NCBI RefSeq assembly: GCF_002968285.2
Contig: NZ_CP134400.1
Span: 5,208,001-5,272,000, forward strand
Reading direction: 5' to 3'
DNA: 64,000 nucleotides
Source of the DNA: Mycobacterium sp. ITM-2016-00318
Lineage (GTDB): Bacteria > Actinomycetota > Actinomycetes > Mycobacteriales > Mycobacteriaceae
Under the pieces are notes generated by a model. That model saw only the letters and a program-made list of their open reading frames with translations. It made no database searches and was not told the DNA's origin. A program made the position numbers and the translations under genes. Positions 16,058 to 25,029 of this stretch are shown piece after piece. The stretch's first letter is position 1, and every line of letters begins with the position of its first letter.

Positions 16058-16566
16058 TCCGGGCGTTGCGGCTCGCGTTCATCGCCGCCCTGATGGCGGC
16101 GATGGCGCTGGCCGGTGCGCCCGTGGCGTCGGCACACGCCGCCAGCATCGCGGCCGACCCCGCCGAGAACACCGCGCTGGCCGCCGGACCGCAACGGGTC
16201 AGCGCGACGTTCAACGAGCCGATGCAGTCCGCGTTCGCCGCGATGACCGTGGTCGGCCCGGATGCGAACCTCTGGTCCGTCGGCGACCCCGAGGTCACGG
16301 GTGCGGTGCTCTCCGTCGGCGTGCGCCCACTCGGTCCGGCGGGCACGTACACGGTGAACTACCGGGTGACGTCGGCGGACGGGCACTCGGTGTCCGGTTC
16401 GTGGACGTTCCGGCTCACCGTCGCCGCGACCGGCACACCGGGCCCGTCGGCCGCCAAGCAGGCAGAGCCCGCGGGCGGAGACGGAATCCCGGTGTGGCCG
16501 TTCCTGGTGGCCGCTGCGGTGATCATCGGGGGCGGGATCCTGTGGACGGCGCGGCGAAGGACCTGA
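16054..16566 (+). CDS. copC: Copper-binding protein CopC
   Basis: This 170-residue protein has a signal peptide (AFIAALMAAMALAGAPVASAHA) leaving His close to the mature N-terminus, a key CopC copper ligand. The CopC beta-barrel shows SATFNEPMQSAF, VNYRVTSADGHSVSGSWTFRL (the DGH segment) and ends with a membrane helix (VWPFLVAAAVIIGGGILWTA). CopC presents copper outside the membrane, usually to CopD. The start is a GTG inside the YcnI stop; the longer frame upstream lies inside ycnI and is rejected. Confidence 0.92.
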   Translation: MIRALRLAFIAALMAAMALAGAPVASAHAASIAADPAENTALAAGPQRVSATFNEPMQSAFAAMTVVGPDANLWSVGDPEVTGAVLSVGVRPLGPAGTYTVNYRVTSADGHSVSGSWTFRLTVAATGTPGPSAAKQAEPAGGDGIPVWPFLVAAAVIIGGGILWTARRRT

Positions 16567-17492
16567 CGCCGACTCGGCGCCGCGCCGCCGTCGGCGGTGT
16601 TCTGGTCGTTGTCGGCGCCGCGCTTGCGGCATGGGCATTGGCGTATCCGCAGCCCGCGCCCGCGGCCACCGTGGTGCGGGCGCTCGCAGACTGCACGGCG
16701 GCGGTCACGCTGGGCCTGGCACTGGTGCCGATGCTGGACGCGGGCCGCTACCGCGACGAGCTGGCGCGGCGGGCGGGCGGACCGCTCGGCTGGGCCGCCG
16801 GCGTCTGGCTTCTGGCCGAGCTGTGCCGCGTTGTGGTGGGCGCGGCCGACGCCACGGCGGTTCCCGTCACACGCGTCGGCCTGCGCACCACGGCGGAATT
16901 CGCGATGTCGACCTCCGCCGGACGGTCGAGCCTGTTCAGTGTCGCGGCCGCCGCGCTGGTGTTGGTGATTGCGCTCGTCGCGGCGAAGACGCCGCCGTCG
17001 GCGGTCGCCGCGGCGGGGATCACCGCGGTCGGACTCGTCGCGCGCACGGTCGGCGGCCACATGTCGGCGAGTGCGTTCGGCGCGATGGCGATCGCGATTC
17101 ACGTTCTGGCGGCCGCCCTCTGGTGCGGCACGCTGGCCGCGCTCGTGCTGACGGTGGCTCACCGCGGGCAGTGGGCACGCGTCCTACCGCGCTTCTCCGA
17201 GCAGTCGCTGTGGTGCGTTATCGCGTTGCTGGCCGGTGGCGTGATCGGTGCTCTGGTTGCGGTGGACTCGCCGAGGCAGCTGTTCGCCACCGGATACGGC
17301 CGGGTGTTGCTGCTCAAGATCGTGCTCACCGTTGTCTTGATCGTGCTGGCGTGGCGCAACCGCGCCCGCTGGTTGCCTGCGGCAAAGTCCCATCGCGTCA
17401 CCGCGTACGTCTCGCGAACGAGATCGCTGACCGAACTGGCAATCATGGCGGTCACCCTGACCATGGCCGCCGCGTTATCAGTGACCGGTTAG
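16542..17492 (+). CDS. copD: Copper resistance D family membrane protein
   Basis: This 316-residue protein has about eight transmembrane helices, including GHMSASAFGAMAIAIHVLAAALWCGTL, whose spaced histidines are typical of the CopD domain that passes copper through the membrane. The most likely start is GTG 16542, overlapping copC by 25 bases; earlier starts would lie deep inside copC. Together with YcnI and CopC it makes a complete copper-handling operon, inserted between the Rv3851- and Rv3852-like genes. Confidence 0.88.
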   Translation: MDGAAKDLTPTRRRAAVGGVLVVVGAALAAWALAYPQPAPAATVVRALADCTAAVTLGLALVPMLDAGRYRDELARRAGGPLGWAAGVWLLAELCRVVVGAADATAVPVTRVGLRTTAEFAMSTSAGRSSLFSVAAAALVLVIALVAAKTPPSAVAAAGITAVGLVARTVGGHMSASAFGAMAIAIHVLAAALWCGTLAALVLTVAHRGQWARVLPRFSEQSLWCVIALLAGGVIGALVAVDSPRQLFATGYGRVLLLKIVLTVVLIVLAWRNRARWLPAAKSHRVTAYVSRTRSLTELAIMAVTLTMAAALSVTG

Positions 17493-17534
17493 GGTTGAAT
17501 GGCGAAGGACGAGACACTGCAAAGGAGCAGCCTG

Positions 17535-18023
17535 ATGGCCGACCAGCAGGATCGACCCGACGAAAAGCCGGGGACCCCAGCGCCCACGCCGCCGCCTGCA
17601 GCCCCGCCGCCACCACCTCCGGCGAAGGAGCCGCCAGGCAAGTCCGCCAAGGCTGCGAAGAAGACCCCGGCAAATGCACCCAAGAAGACGCCGGCGAAGG
17701 CCGCCAAGAAGGCTGTGCCCGCCAAGAAGGCCGTGAAGAAAGCCGCCCCGAAGAAGGCCCCGCCGAAGCCGCCGACTCAAGGGCCGCCGAAGGTCGCGCC
17801 CAAGCTCGCCGACACCAACGGCGATCGTAACCTCGCTGCCGCCAAAGAGGCCGCCGCGCAAGCGAAGTCAACCGTGGTCGCGGCAGGTAATCCCGCGACC
17901 GGCCCGGCCACGGTGCCTCTCGTCGGCCCCGAGCCGTCGCGGCTGCCGCTCGCCGCGGCGATCGCCGCAGGCGTGCTGGCCATCCTGCTCGTGCTGGTGG
18001 CTCGCCGCCAAGGCGACGACTGA
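17535..18023 (+). CDS. hns: H-NS-like membrane-anchored nucleoid protein (Rv3852-like)
   Basis: This 162-residue protein opens with a Pro-rich segment, then a Lys/Ala/Pro-rich stretch of KKTPAKAAKKA-type repeats (residues 35-90) like histone tails. It ends in one hydrophobic helix (LAAAIAAGVLAILLVLVA) and a short basic tail. M. tuberculosis Rv3852 has the same plan: DNA-binding basic arm plus membrane anchor. The ATG at 17535 follows AGGAG and aligns with Rv3852; an upstream ATG at 17499 is less likely. Confidence 0.85.
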   Translation: MADQQDRPDEKPGTPAPTPPPAAPPPPPPAKEPPGKSAKAAKKTPANAPKKTPAKAAKKAVPAKKAVKKAAPKKAPPKPPTQGPPKVAPKLADTNGDRNLAAAKEAAAQAKSTVVAAGNPATGPATVPLVGPEPSRLPLAAAIAAGVLAILLVLVARRQGDD

Positions 18024-18031
18024 CAAAGCAC

Positions 18032-18062
18032 TTGACCCTCACGTGGCGTCAGGGTCGATAGT
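18032..18062 (+). promoter_or_regulatory. MerR-type promoter with 19-bp spacer
   Basis: A -35 TTGACC (18032-18037) and a -10 GATAGT (18057-18062) are separated by exactly 19 bases, with an inverted repeat GACCCT...AGGGTC (18034-18039 and 18051-18056) between them. An overlong spacer holding a dyad is the hallmark of promoters twisted open by MerR proteins. The start codon at 18069 lies where transcription would begin, so the mRNA may be leaderless. Autoregulation by the adjacent MerR protein is inferred. Confidence 0.78.
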
Positions 18063-18068
18063 GGCGGC

Positions 18069-18824
18069 ATGGACGCCAAGACCGTCGGGGCGGTAGCCAC
18101 CGTCACGGGTGTCTCCGTCCGCACCCTGCACCATTACGACCACATCGGTCTGGTGGTGCCGAGCGTCCGCACCCCGGCCGGTTATCGCGGCTACACCGAC
18201 GCCGACATCGAGCGGCTCCATCTGGTGCTGGTGTACCGCTCGGTCGGGCTGCCACTCGACCAGATCCGCACCCTGCTCGACGACGGAGGCGCCGACGTGG
18301 CGGCCCATCTGCAGCGTCAGCATGCGCTGCTGAGCGAGCAGGCCGACCGGCTCAACGACACGATCAAGGCAGTGGAGGAACTGATGAACGCACATCGCAG
18401 GGGCATCCAACTGACGGCGGAGGAACAGGTCGAGATCTTCGGCGCCACCGCGTTCAGCGAAGAGTATGCCGATGAGGCTGAACAGAGATGGGGCGACACG
18501 GACGCATGGGCGCAGTCGCAGCAACGCACGGCCGGCTTCACCAAGGACGACTGGATCAGGATCAAGGCCGAGGGCGAAGCGCTGCTGACCGCGCTGGCGG
18601 AGGCCAAGCGGGCGGGGGTCGCACCGGGTTCGGCCCGTGCCGACGACCTGGCGGCCCGGCACCGCGCGTCGATCGATCAGTTCTACGCCTGCGACGACGA
18701 CATGCAGCGCTGCCTGGTGCAGATGTATCTAACCGACGAGCGGTTCACGAGGTACTACGACGACGTGGAGCCGGGTCTGGCGCAGTTCCTGCACGACATC
18801 GTTGTCGAAAGCTTGAATTCTTAG
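18069..18824 (+). CDS. MerR family regulator with TipAS ligand-binding domain
   Basis: This 251-residue protein has an N-terminal MerR winged helix (GVSVRTLHHYDHIGLVVPS, YTDADIERLHLVLVYRSVG) and a dimerisation helix to about residue 110. It then has a TipAS domain (FSEEYADEAEQRWGDTDAW, GFTKDDWIRI, DQFYACDDDMQRCL). TipA proteins bind thiopeptides and other drugs and turn on their own and efflux genes. The 19-bp-spacer promoter directly upstream supports autoregulation. The neighbouring cyclase gene starts 26 bases downstream and may be co-transcribed. Confidence 0.92.
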   Translation: MDAKTVGAVATVTGVSVRTLHHYDHIGLVVPSVRTPAGYRGYTDADIERLHLVLVYRSVGLPLDQIRTLLDDGGADVAAHLQRQHALLSEQADRLNDTIKAVEELMNAHRRGIQLTAEEQVEIFGATAFSEEYADEAEQRWGDTDAWAQSQQRTAGFTKDDWIRIKAEGEALLTALAEAKRAGVAPGSARADDLAARHRASIDQFYACDDDMQRCLVQMYLTDERFTRYYDDVEPGLAQFLHDIVVESLNS

Positions 18825-18850
18825 TCCGTTCCACCGTTAGTTTGAGGCCC

Positions 18851-21670
18851 ATGACCGGGCTTCTGCCCTCGGGGACGGTGACTTTCCTACTCACCGATCT
18901 GGAAGGGTCTACGCGGCTTTGGGAGAGCAATCCCGAGGCGATGACCGCGGCGATGGTCCGGCACGACGAACTGCTCCAGGAGGCGATTACGGCACATCGC
19001 GGCTTCGTCTTCGCGCGGATGGGTGACGGCATGGCCGCGTCGTTCTCGACTGCCGGTCAGGCGGTCGCGGCCGCGGTCAGCTTCCAACGAGCTTTGACCG
19101 AGGAGCAGTGGGCCACGGCCAGTCCGCTTCGCGCACGCATCGGGATACACACCGATGAGGGCATCGTGGTCAACGACAACAACTACGTGAACCAGCCGGT
19201 CAACCGCGCTGCCCGGTTGATGGCCGCGGCACACGGAGGGCAGGTCGCCGTGTCAGGCGCCACGGAATCGCTTGTCCGCGACGAGCTTCCGATCGGCACG
19301 CGGCTGATCGACCTCGGCGAACATCGCCTGCGCGATCTCGGGCAACCGATGCGGGTATTTCAACTCACCCATGACGGGCGGTCCGACGACTTTCCACCGC
19401 TACGGACCATGGACTCCTTCCCCGGAAACCTCCCGGCACAGGTGAGTTCGTTCATCGGGCGACAGAGCGCGGTCGCCAAGGTCGCCGCCGCGCTGACAAA
19501 CTCCCGAATCGTCACGATCACCGGTGTCGGCGGAGTCGGCAAGACCCGGCTTTCGCTCCAAGTCGCGGCGGACGTTCTGCCGCGTTACCGCGACGGAGCA
19601 TGGCTCGTCGAACTGGCGCCGGTCAGGGACCCCGATGGCGTCGTCGACGCCGTGGCAGCGGTATTCGGTCACAATCGAACGGGCCCATCGCTCGTGGAGT
19701 CGCTGGTCGAGATGCTCCTCCACAAGAAGGTCCTCCTGGTCCTCGACAATTGTGAGCACGTGCTGGGTGCGACCGCAGAACTCGTCAGCACCATCGAACG
19801 GGTCTGCCCCGGCGTCGCAGTGCTGGCCACAAGCCGCGAGGGCATGGCCATCGACGGTGAGCAGTTGATCGCCCTACCGCCTCTTGATGTCGGTAAGCCA
19901 GGCGAGGAAACCGGAAACCTGTTGCAGACCGATGCGGTCAGCCTGTTCGTCGAACGCGCCAGGCGAGTAAAGGCCGATTTCGAACTCACACAGGACAATG
20001 CCGACGCAGTAGTCGAGATCTGTCGCCGGCTCGACGGGGTCCCGCTTGCGATCGAGCTCGCCGCGGCCCGCACCATCGCCCTGAGCCCAGCGGAGCTCCT
20101 TCGTCGGCTGGACCGCCGGTTTCAGTTGCTCGCGGGCGGTCGGCGAGGAGCAGTCGAACGCCACGCGACACTGCGTGCTGCGATCGACTGGTCGTATGAG
20201 CTGCTCGATCCGGCCGAGCAGCGGCTGCTCGCGCGCGCTTCGGTGTTTTCCGGCGGCGCCACCTTCGCGGCCATCGAGGCGATCTGCTGCGGCGGCCCGG
20301 TCGGTCGCGACGTGGTTCTCGACCTCGTGACACGTTTGGTTTCTCGGTCACTTGTCGTCGCAGAGGACCGAAGAGACGCAACTCGATACCGACTTCTGGA
20401 GACGATCCGGCAGTACGGCGAGGAGCGTCTCACCGAGTGCCACGAGACCGAGGCAATGCACACCTGCCATGCCGACTATTACGCAGACCTGTCGGCTCTG
20501 TCCTCCGAAAACGCGCACGGGCCGGAACAATTGACATGGGTCCGGAAGATCAACGTCGAGCGCGAGAACATCCGTGCGGCCCTGATGTACGCGATCGACA
20601 TCGGCAACTCCGCGCTAGCGGTCAAACTCGTCGCCAGTCACCCACATCGGCAGGCCATGTCCGGATACCCGATGGGAGACGTACTCCTGACGCCGGCGTT
20701 TCGGGTACTCGACCTGCCCGGTGCCGAGAACGAGCCCGAGTACGCGCGCGTTCTCGTTGTCGCGGCGCATCAGTCGGTCTACAGCGGCGACTACGACACC
20801 GGGCACGAACTCTGCCGACAGGCGGCCGAGGTCGAGGGGAAACTTCACGACCCCCTCCCCGGTCCCCGAATCGAGATGGACCAATGGATTCTCAGGGCCG
20901 CCGCGCTGCTGTGGTCGGGTGACTACACCGAAGGCGCGACCTCCTATGCGCGGGCAGCCGAAATCGCGGACAGCGAAGGTTATCCCGGCATTGCCGCGAT
21001 GTTGCTCTCGTACAGCGTGAACAGCATGCTGCTAGGAGGAAGTAAGGAGAACGAGGAGATCGAGAGGGCGGAGGAGGCTGTGAGGCTTGCACGTAGATCT
21101 CGGATGCCGGCAGCGATGGTGTCCGGCCTCAACTCGCTGGCGCTTGCGATCGCCGAGCGAGAACCAGCCCGCGCGCGTGCGTTGTTGCGGGAGAGCGTGG
21201 ACCTTTCCACTGCGTCCGGCGATGAGATGTCGATCGGTTTCCTCACCGCGTGCATGGTGTCCGGCCGCCTACGCGATTGGGAGTTGACACTGGCGTTGTC
21301 AGGCCGTTCATTCGCGGGAACGCGTTGGGCACTCGCGCCGTCTCAGGTCGCCACCACCCTTGCCGAGTGCGCCCGGTCCTTCGCCGAAACCAAACCGGAG
21401 GTCGCCGGCCTCCTTCAGGGAGCCGCTTACAGCGCCTTCGCTCAATCCAATCCGATGTCGAGGGAAAGGCGCCGCATCCCGCAGTCCTCGAAGGGGAACT
21501 TTGTTCTGGAAGCTCTCCGCGAGACCGGCAAGCTCGTCAGCGATGCTCTAGGTGATCAGAAACGCGGGGAGCTCGCACATGCGGGGGCTGCCATGAGCAT
21601 GGACGAAGCGGTCAGCTGTGCCCTGGCGAGCATCGACCCCAAGCTGCTGTCCGGACCCGTCTCGGTCTGA
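18851..21670 (+). CDS. Class III nucleotide cyclase-like / NB-ARC-type ATPase regulator
   Basis: This 939-residue protein has an N-terminal class III cyclase domain (VTFLLTDLEGST with the metal Asp, ARMGDGMAASF, VNRAARL) to about residue 170. It is followed by a STAND ATPase: Walker A TGVGGVGKTRLS, Walker B VLLVLDNCEHV, and LDGVPLAIELAAAR. A long TPR-like helical C-terminus completes it. It lacks the LuxR HTH found at the end of many relatives. In the cyclase domain the residue expected to be the substrate-choosing Lys appears as Ala (FVFARMGDG), so catalysis is uncertain. It may be a signal-sensing adaptor. M. tuberculosis has several relatives. Confidence 0.88.
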   Translation: MTGLLPSGTVTFLLTDLEGSTRLWESNPEAMTAAMVRHDELLQEAITAHRGFVFARMGDGMAASFSTAGQAVAAAVSFQRALTEEQWATASPLRARIGIHTDEGIVVNDNNYVNQPVNRAARLMAAAHGGQVAVSGATESLVRDELPIGTRLIDLGEHRLRDLGQPMRVFQLTHDGRSDDFPPLRTMDSFPGNLPAQVSSFIGRQSAVAKVAAALTNSRIVTITGVGGVGKTRLSLQVAADVLPRYRDGAWLVELAPVRDPDGVVDAVAAVFGHNRTGPSLVESLVEMLLHKKVLLVLDNCEHVLGATAELVSTIERVCPGVAVLATSREGMAIDGEQLIALPPLDVGKPGEETGNLLQTDAVSLFVERARRVKADFELTQDNADAVVEICRRLDGVPLAIELAAARTIALSPAELLRRLDRRFQLLAGGRRGAVERHATLRAAIDWSYELLDPAEQRLLARASVFSGGATFAAIEAICCGGPVGRDVVLDLVTRLVSRSLVVAEDRRDATRYRLLETIRQYGEERLTECHETEAMHTCHADYYADLSALSSENAHGPEQLTWVRKINVERENIRAALMYAIDIGNSALAVKLVASHPHRQAMSGYPMGDVLLTPAFRVLDLPGAENEPEYARVLVVAAHQSVYSGDYDTGHELCRQAAEVEGKLHDPLPGPRIEMDQWILRAAALLWSGDYTEGATSYARAAEIADSEGYPGIAAMLLSYSVNSMLLGGSKENEEIERAEEAVRLARRSRMPAAMVSGLNSLALAIAEREPARARALLRESVDLSTASGDEMSIGFLTACMVSGRLRDWELTLALSGRSFAGTRWALAPSQVATTLAECARSFAETKPEVAGLLQGAAYSAFAQSNPMSRERRRIPQSSKGNFVLEALRETGKLVSDALGDQKRGELAHAGAAMSMDEAVSCALASIDPKLLSGPVSV

Positions 21671-21753
21671 ATCAAAACCACAAAGCGGTGATATGAGCTA
21701 ATCGGCGTCAAATGTGCTGAATCCCGCTTGATATCTCTGAGAACGCATAACTT

Positions 21754-22965
21754 GTGCGCATGACGGTTGACGCGGTGAGTGAGATCGACTACGACCCATA
21801 CGATGAAGCGCTCAACATGAATCCATACGCGACGCTCCGACGGCTGCGTGAGGAGGCGCCGCTCTACTACAACAGCGAATACGACTTCTTCGCTTTGAGT
21901 CGGTTCAGCGACGTCAGCCACGGGCTGGTCGACCACGACACGTTCAGTTCAGCCCATGGTGCGATTCTCGAATGGATCAAGAAAGGGCTTGCGGTTCCCT
22001 CGGGCATCCTGTCATTCGAGGATCCGCCACTTCACAACATTCACCGCCACTTGCTGGCCCGCATGTTCACCCCGCGCAAGATCAACGCGCTGGAGCTGAA
22101 GATTCGCGAGTTCTGTTGTCGGAGCCTGGATCCGTTGGTCGGAACCGGACAGTTTGACTTCGTCCGCGACCTCGGCGCGCAGATGCCGATGCAAGTCATC
22201 GGGATGTTGCTCGGCATACCGGATGGCGACTTGGAAGGCATCCGAGATAGGTCACACAACAACATGAAGACGAAATCCGGCCAGCCGATGAAGCTCAGCG
22301 CCAAAGGAGTAGGACAGCTGGGAGATGCGTACGCCGATTACATCGACTGGCGCGCCGAGCACCCTTCAGACGACCTCATGACCGAACTACTCAATGTCGA
22401 GTTCAAAGATGAGAGCGGATCTGTGCGTCGGCTACGGCGTGACGAACTTCTCCTCTACATCAACGTCGTGGCGCAGGCGGGTAACGAGACCACCACTCGG
22501 CTGATCGGATGGGCGGGCAAGGTCCTCGCCGAGCATCCCGAGCAACGACGACACCTGACAGACAATTTCGCCCTGATCCCGCAAGCTGTCGAGGAGCTCG
22601 TGCGATTCGAACCTCCCCCTCCACACACGGCGCGCTACGTGACCCGAGATGTCGACTACTACGGCCGGAAGGTTCCCGAAGGCAGTGTGATGATGATGCT
22701 CATCGCCTCGGCATGTCGCGACGATCGTCAGTTCCCTCCGGACGGGGATGTCTTCGACATACACCGCGGGCCACGACAGCACGTCGGATTCGGTGTCGGC
22801 ATCCACTACTGCCTCGGTGCCGCGCTCGCTCGCATGGAGGGACGTATTGCGCTCGAAGAGATCTTGAAGCGGTTTCCCGAATGGGACGTCGACCTCGACA
22901 ACGCGGTGTGGTCGCCCGCAACGGCGACCAGGGGCTGGGACAGCATGCCGGCAGTCATTGCTTGA
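21754..22965 (+). CDS. Cytochrome P450
   Basis: This 403-residue P450 has all core motifs: oxygen-binding I-helix AQAGNETTTRLIGW, K-helix EELVRF (ExxR) and the heme loop GFGVGIHYCLGAALARME with the cysteine ligand. The N-terminus MNPYATLRRLREEAPLYYN is typical of soluble bacterial P450s, which need separate ferredoxin partners; none is adjacent. Start is GTG 21754 or ATG 21760. No close neighbour reveals the substrate, and the gene sits in an accessory block between conserved genes. Confidence 0.9.
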   Translation: MRMTVDAVSEIDYDPYDEALNMNPYATLRRLREEAPLYYNSEYDFFALSRFSDVSHGLVDHDTFSSAHGAILEWIKKGLAVPSGILSFEDPPLHNIHRHLLARMFTPRKINALELKIREFCCRSLDPLVGTGQFDFVRDLGAQMPMQVIGMLLGIPDGDLEGIRDRSHNNMKTKSGQPMKLSAKGVGQLGDAYADYIDWRAEHPSDDLMTELLNVEFKDESGSVRRLRRDELLLYINVVAQAGNETTTRLIGWAGKVLAEHPEQRRHLTDNFALIPQAVEELVRFEPPPPHTARYVTRDVDYYGRKVPEGSVMMMLIASACRDDRQFPPDGDVFDIHRGPRQHVGFGVGIHYCLGAALARMEGRIALEEILKRFPEWDVDLDNAVWSPATATRGWDSMPAVIA

Positions 22966-22990
22966 GCACTGCGCTGGCTAGCATCGACCG

Positions 22991-23473
22991 GTGACCATCG
23001 AACCGCGCGCCACCGCTGACCTCGTCGACGAGATCGGACCCGACGTGCACAGCTGCGATCTGCAACTGCGACAGTTCGGCGGCAAGGCACAATTCGCGGG
23101 GCCCATCACCACGGTGAAGTGCTTCGAGGACAACGCACTGCTGAAATCGGTGCTGTCGGAACCCGGCAACGGTGGCGTGCTGGTGATCGACGGTGAGGGA
23201 TCCGTGCACTCGGCGCTCGTCGGCGACATCATCGCGGGACTCGGGGTCGACAACGGCTGGGTGGGCCTGATCGTCAACGGGGCCGTGCGCGACGCGGCAA
23301 CGCTGCGCACTCTGGACATCGGCGTCAAGGCGCTGGGCACCAATCCACGCAAGAGCGCCAAGACCGGCGACGGCGTGCGCGACGTGGCCGTCGAGTTCGG
23401 TGGTGTGGTTTTCGTGCCTGGCCATATCGCCTACAGCGACGACGACGGCATTGTCGTCGTCGCCGCAGGCTGA
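22991..23473 (+). CDS. rraA: RraA family protein (ribonuclease E activity regulator-like)
   Basis: This 160-residue protein is a complete RraA fold: [72 protein letters not shown], and DDDGIVVV. In E. coli RraA inhibits RNase E. The GAVRD...G signature is shared with HMG/CHA aldolases and oxaloacetate decarboxylases, so either role is possible. The order rraA-ethA-ethR is the same as in M. tuberculosis (Rv3853-Rv3855). Confidence 0.93.
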   Translation: MTIEPRATADLVDEIGPDVHSCDLQLRQFGGKAQFAGPITTVKCFEDNALLKSVLSEPGNGGVLVIDGEGSVHSALVGDIIAGLGVDNGWVGLIVNGAVRDAATLRTLDIGVKALGTNPRKSAKTGDGVRDVAVEFGGVVFVPGHIAYSDDDGIVVVAAG

Positions 23474-23477
23474 CGCC

Positions 23478-24953
23478 TTAGGCCGAAGCCGTCACCGCTA
23501 CACGGTGTTTGGTGAAGAGCAGCGCTTCGTCGTCGACCTTGCCGCGGCGGATCAGGTTCAGGTCGAGCAGGTAATTCTGCTTGAGCCGCCACGGGGCGAC
23601 GTGGCCTGCCTTCGGCAGGTAATCGAGGGCCCTCAGCACATAGCCGGGAGTGAAATCCATCAGCGGACGTTCGTCGACCGAGTTGCCGGGATGCTGCGGC
23701 TCGACGCGGTCGAAGCCGGTTTCTCCCATGTAATTCAGGACGCGGCAGACGAACTCCGACACCAAGTCGGCCTTCAGCGTCCACGAGGCGTTGGTGTAGC
23801 CGATGGTGAAGGCCATGTTCGGCATGTGTGTGAGCATCATGCCCTTGTAGGCCATTGTGTCGTGCAGGTCGACAGCCTCACCGTTGCGGAAGATCTGTGC
23901 GCCGCCGAACAGCTGTAGGTTCAAACCCGTTGCCGTGACAATGATGTCGGCCTCGAGCTCCTGGCCCGACGCCAGCTTGATGCCGGTCTTGGTGAACCGC
24001 TCGATGGTGTCGGTGACGACGTCGGCCTTGCCCTTCTTGATGGTCCTGAACAGATCACCGTTGGGCGCCAGGCAGAGTCGCTCGTCCCACGGGTTGTAGC
24101 GAGGGCCGAAGTGCTTCTCGACGTCGTAACCCTCGGGCAGGCGACGCTCGGCCATCGTCATCAGGGTCTTGCGCATGAACTTCGGGAAGCGGCGGGAGAT
24201 CTGGTACTGGCCGGACTGGAAGATGATGCTCTTCCACCGGTTCACCACATAGGCGGGCTTCTCGGGCAGCGTCTTGTTCATCCGTACCGTGAACGGGTCG
24301 ACGTCGGGCAGCGCGCCGATGTAAGTCGGGGAGCGCTGCAGCATCGTCACGTGGCCCGCGCCCGAATTGGCAAGCGCCGGAATGAGCGTCACTGCCGTGG
24401 CGCCACTGCCGATGATCACGATCTTCTTACCCGTGTAGTCGAGGTCCTCAGGCCAGTGCTGCGGATGGATGATCGTGCCGTCGAAATCGTCGCGCCCGGC
24501 GAACTCCGGGGTGTAGCCCTCGTCGTAGTTGTAGTAGCCGCTGCACGCGATCAGGAAGGCGCACGAGATCTCGCGCACCTCGCCGTTGCTCTCGATCCGC
24601 ACCGTCCAACGGTTGTCGGCGTCCGACCAGTCGGCGGCGATGACCTTCTGCTGGTACCGGATGTTCTTGTCGATCCCGTACTCGGCGACGGTCTCCTCGA
24701 GATAGCTCATGATGGACGGGCCGTCGGCGATGGCCTTCTCCGATGTCCACGGCTTGAACCGGAACCCGAGGGTGAACATGTCGGAGTCCGAGCGGATGCC
24801 CGGGTACTTGAACAGGTCCCAGGTGCCGCCTAGATTCTCGCGGCGCTCAAGGATCACATAGCTCTTGTCAGGGCAACGGTCCTGCAGATGCCAGGCCGCG
24901 CTGATACCCGAGATGCCAGCTCCAACGATGACAACGTCGACAAATTCAGTCAT
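23478..24953 (-). CDS. ethA: FAD-containing Baeyer-Villiger monooxygenase EthA
   Basis: This 491-residue enzyme has an FAD Rossmann motif VIVGAGISGISAAWH, the Baeyer-Villiger fingerprint FDGTIIHPQHWP, and an NADPH Rossmann motif KIVIIGSGATAVTL. EthA oxidises ketones and activates the prodrug ethionamide. Length and order match M. tuberculosis ethA. It ends 4 bases from rraA (convergent) and diverges from ethR across a 76-base operator region, so repression by EthR is expected. Confidence 0.96.
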   Translation of the reverse strand: MTEFVDVVIVGAGISGISAAWHLQDRCPDKSYVILERRENLGGTWDLFKYPGIRSDSDMFTLGFRFKPWTSEKAIADGPSIMSYLEETVAEYGIDKNIRYQQKVIAADWSDADNRWTVRIESNGEVREISCAFLIACSGYYNYDEGYTPEFAGRDDFDGTIIHPQHWPEDLDYTGKKIVIIGSGATAVTLIPALANSGAGHVTMLQRSPTYIGALPDVDPFTVRMNKTLPEKPAYVVNRWKSIIFQSGQYQISRRFPKFMRKTLMTMAERRLPEGYDVEKHFGPRYNPWDERLCLAPNGDLFRTIKKGKADVVTDTIERFTKTGIKLASGQELEADIIVTATGLNLQLFGGAQIFRNGEAVDLHDTMAYKGMMLTHMPNMAFTIGYTNASWTLKADLVSEFVCRVLNYMGETGFDRVEPQHPGNSVDERPLMDFTPGYVLRALDYLPKAGHVAPWRLKQNYLLDLNLIRRGKVDDEALLFTKHRVAVTASA

Positions 24954-24965
24954 GATGTAAAGCTA

Positions 24966-25020
24966 TCAACACCGTGTCGAGTAAGTCAACAGCGTGTTGA
25001 GAAATTCGACACCATGTAAA
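24966..25020. promoter_or_regulatory. EthR operator: three sites with 20-bp period
   Basis: Three 15-bp dyads occur at an exact 20-base step: TCAACACCGTGTCGA (24966-24980), TCAACAGCGTGTTGA (24986-25000, a perfect palindrome around GCG) and TCGACACCATGTAAA (25006-25020). Together they span 55 bp, the size of the operator on which M. tuberculosis EthR is reported to assemble cooperatively. The 20-bp step places proteins on nearly one face of the helix. Confidence 0.88.
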
Positions 25021-25029
25021 GTGGCGGTC

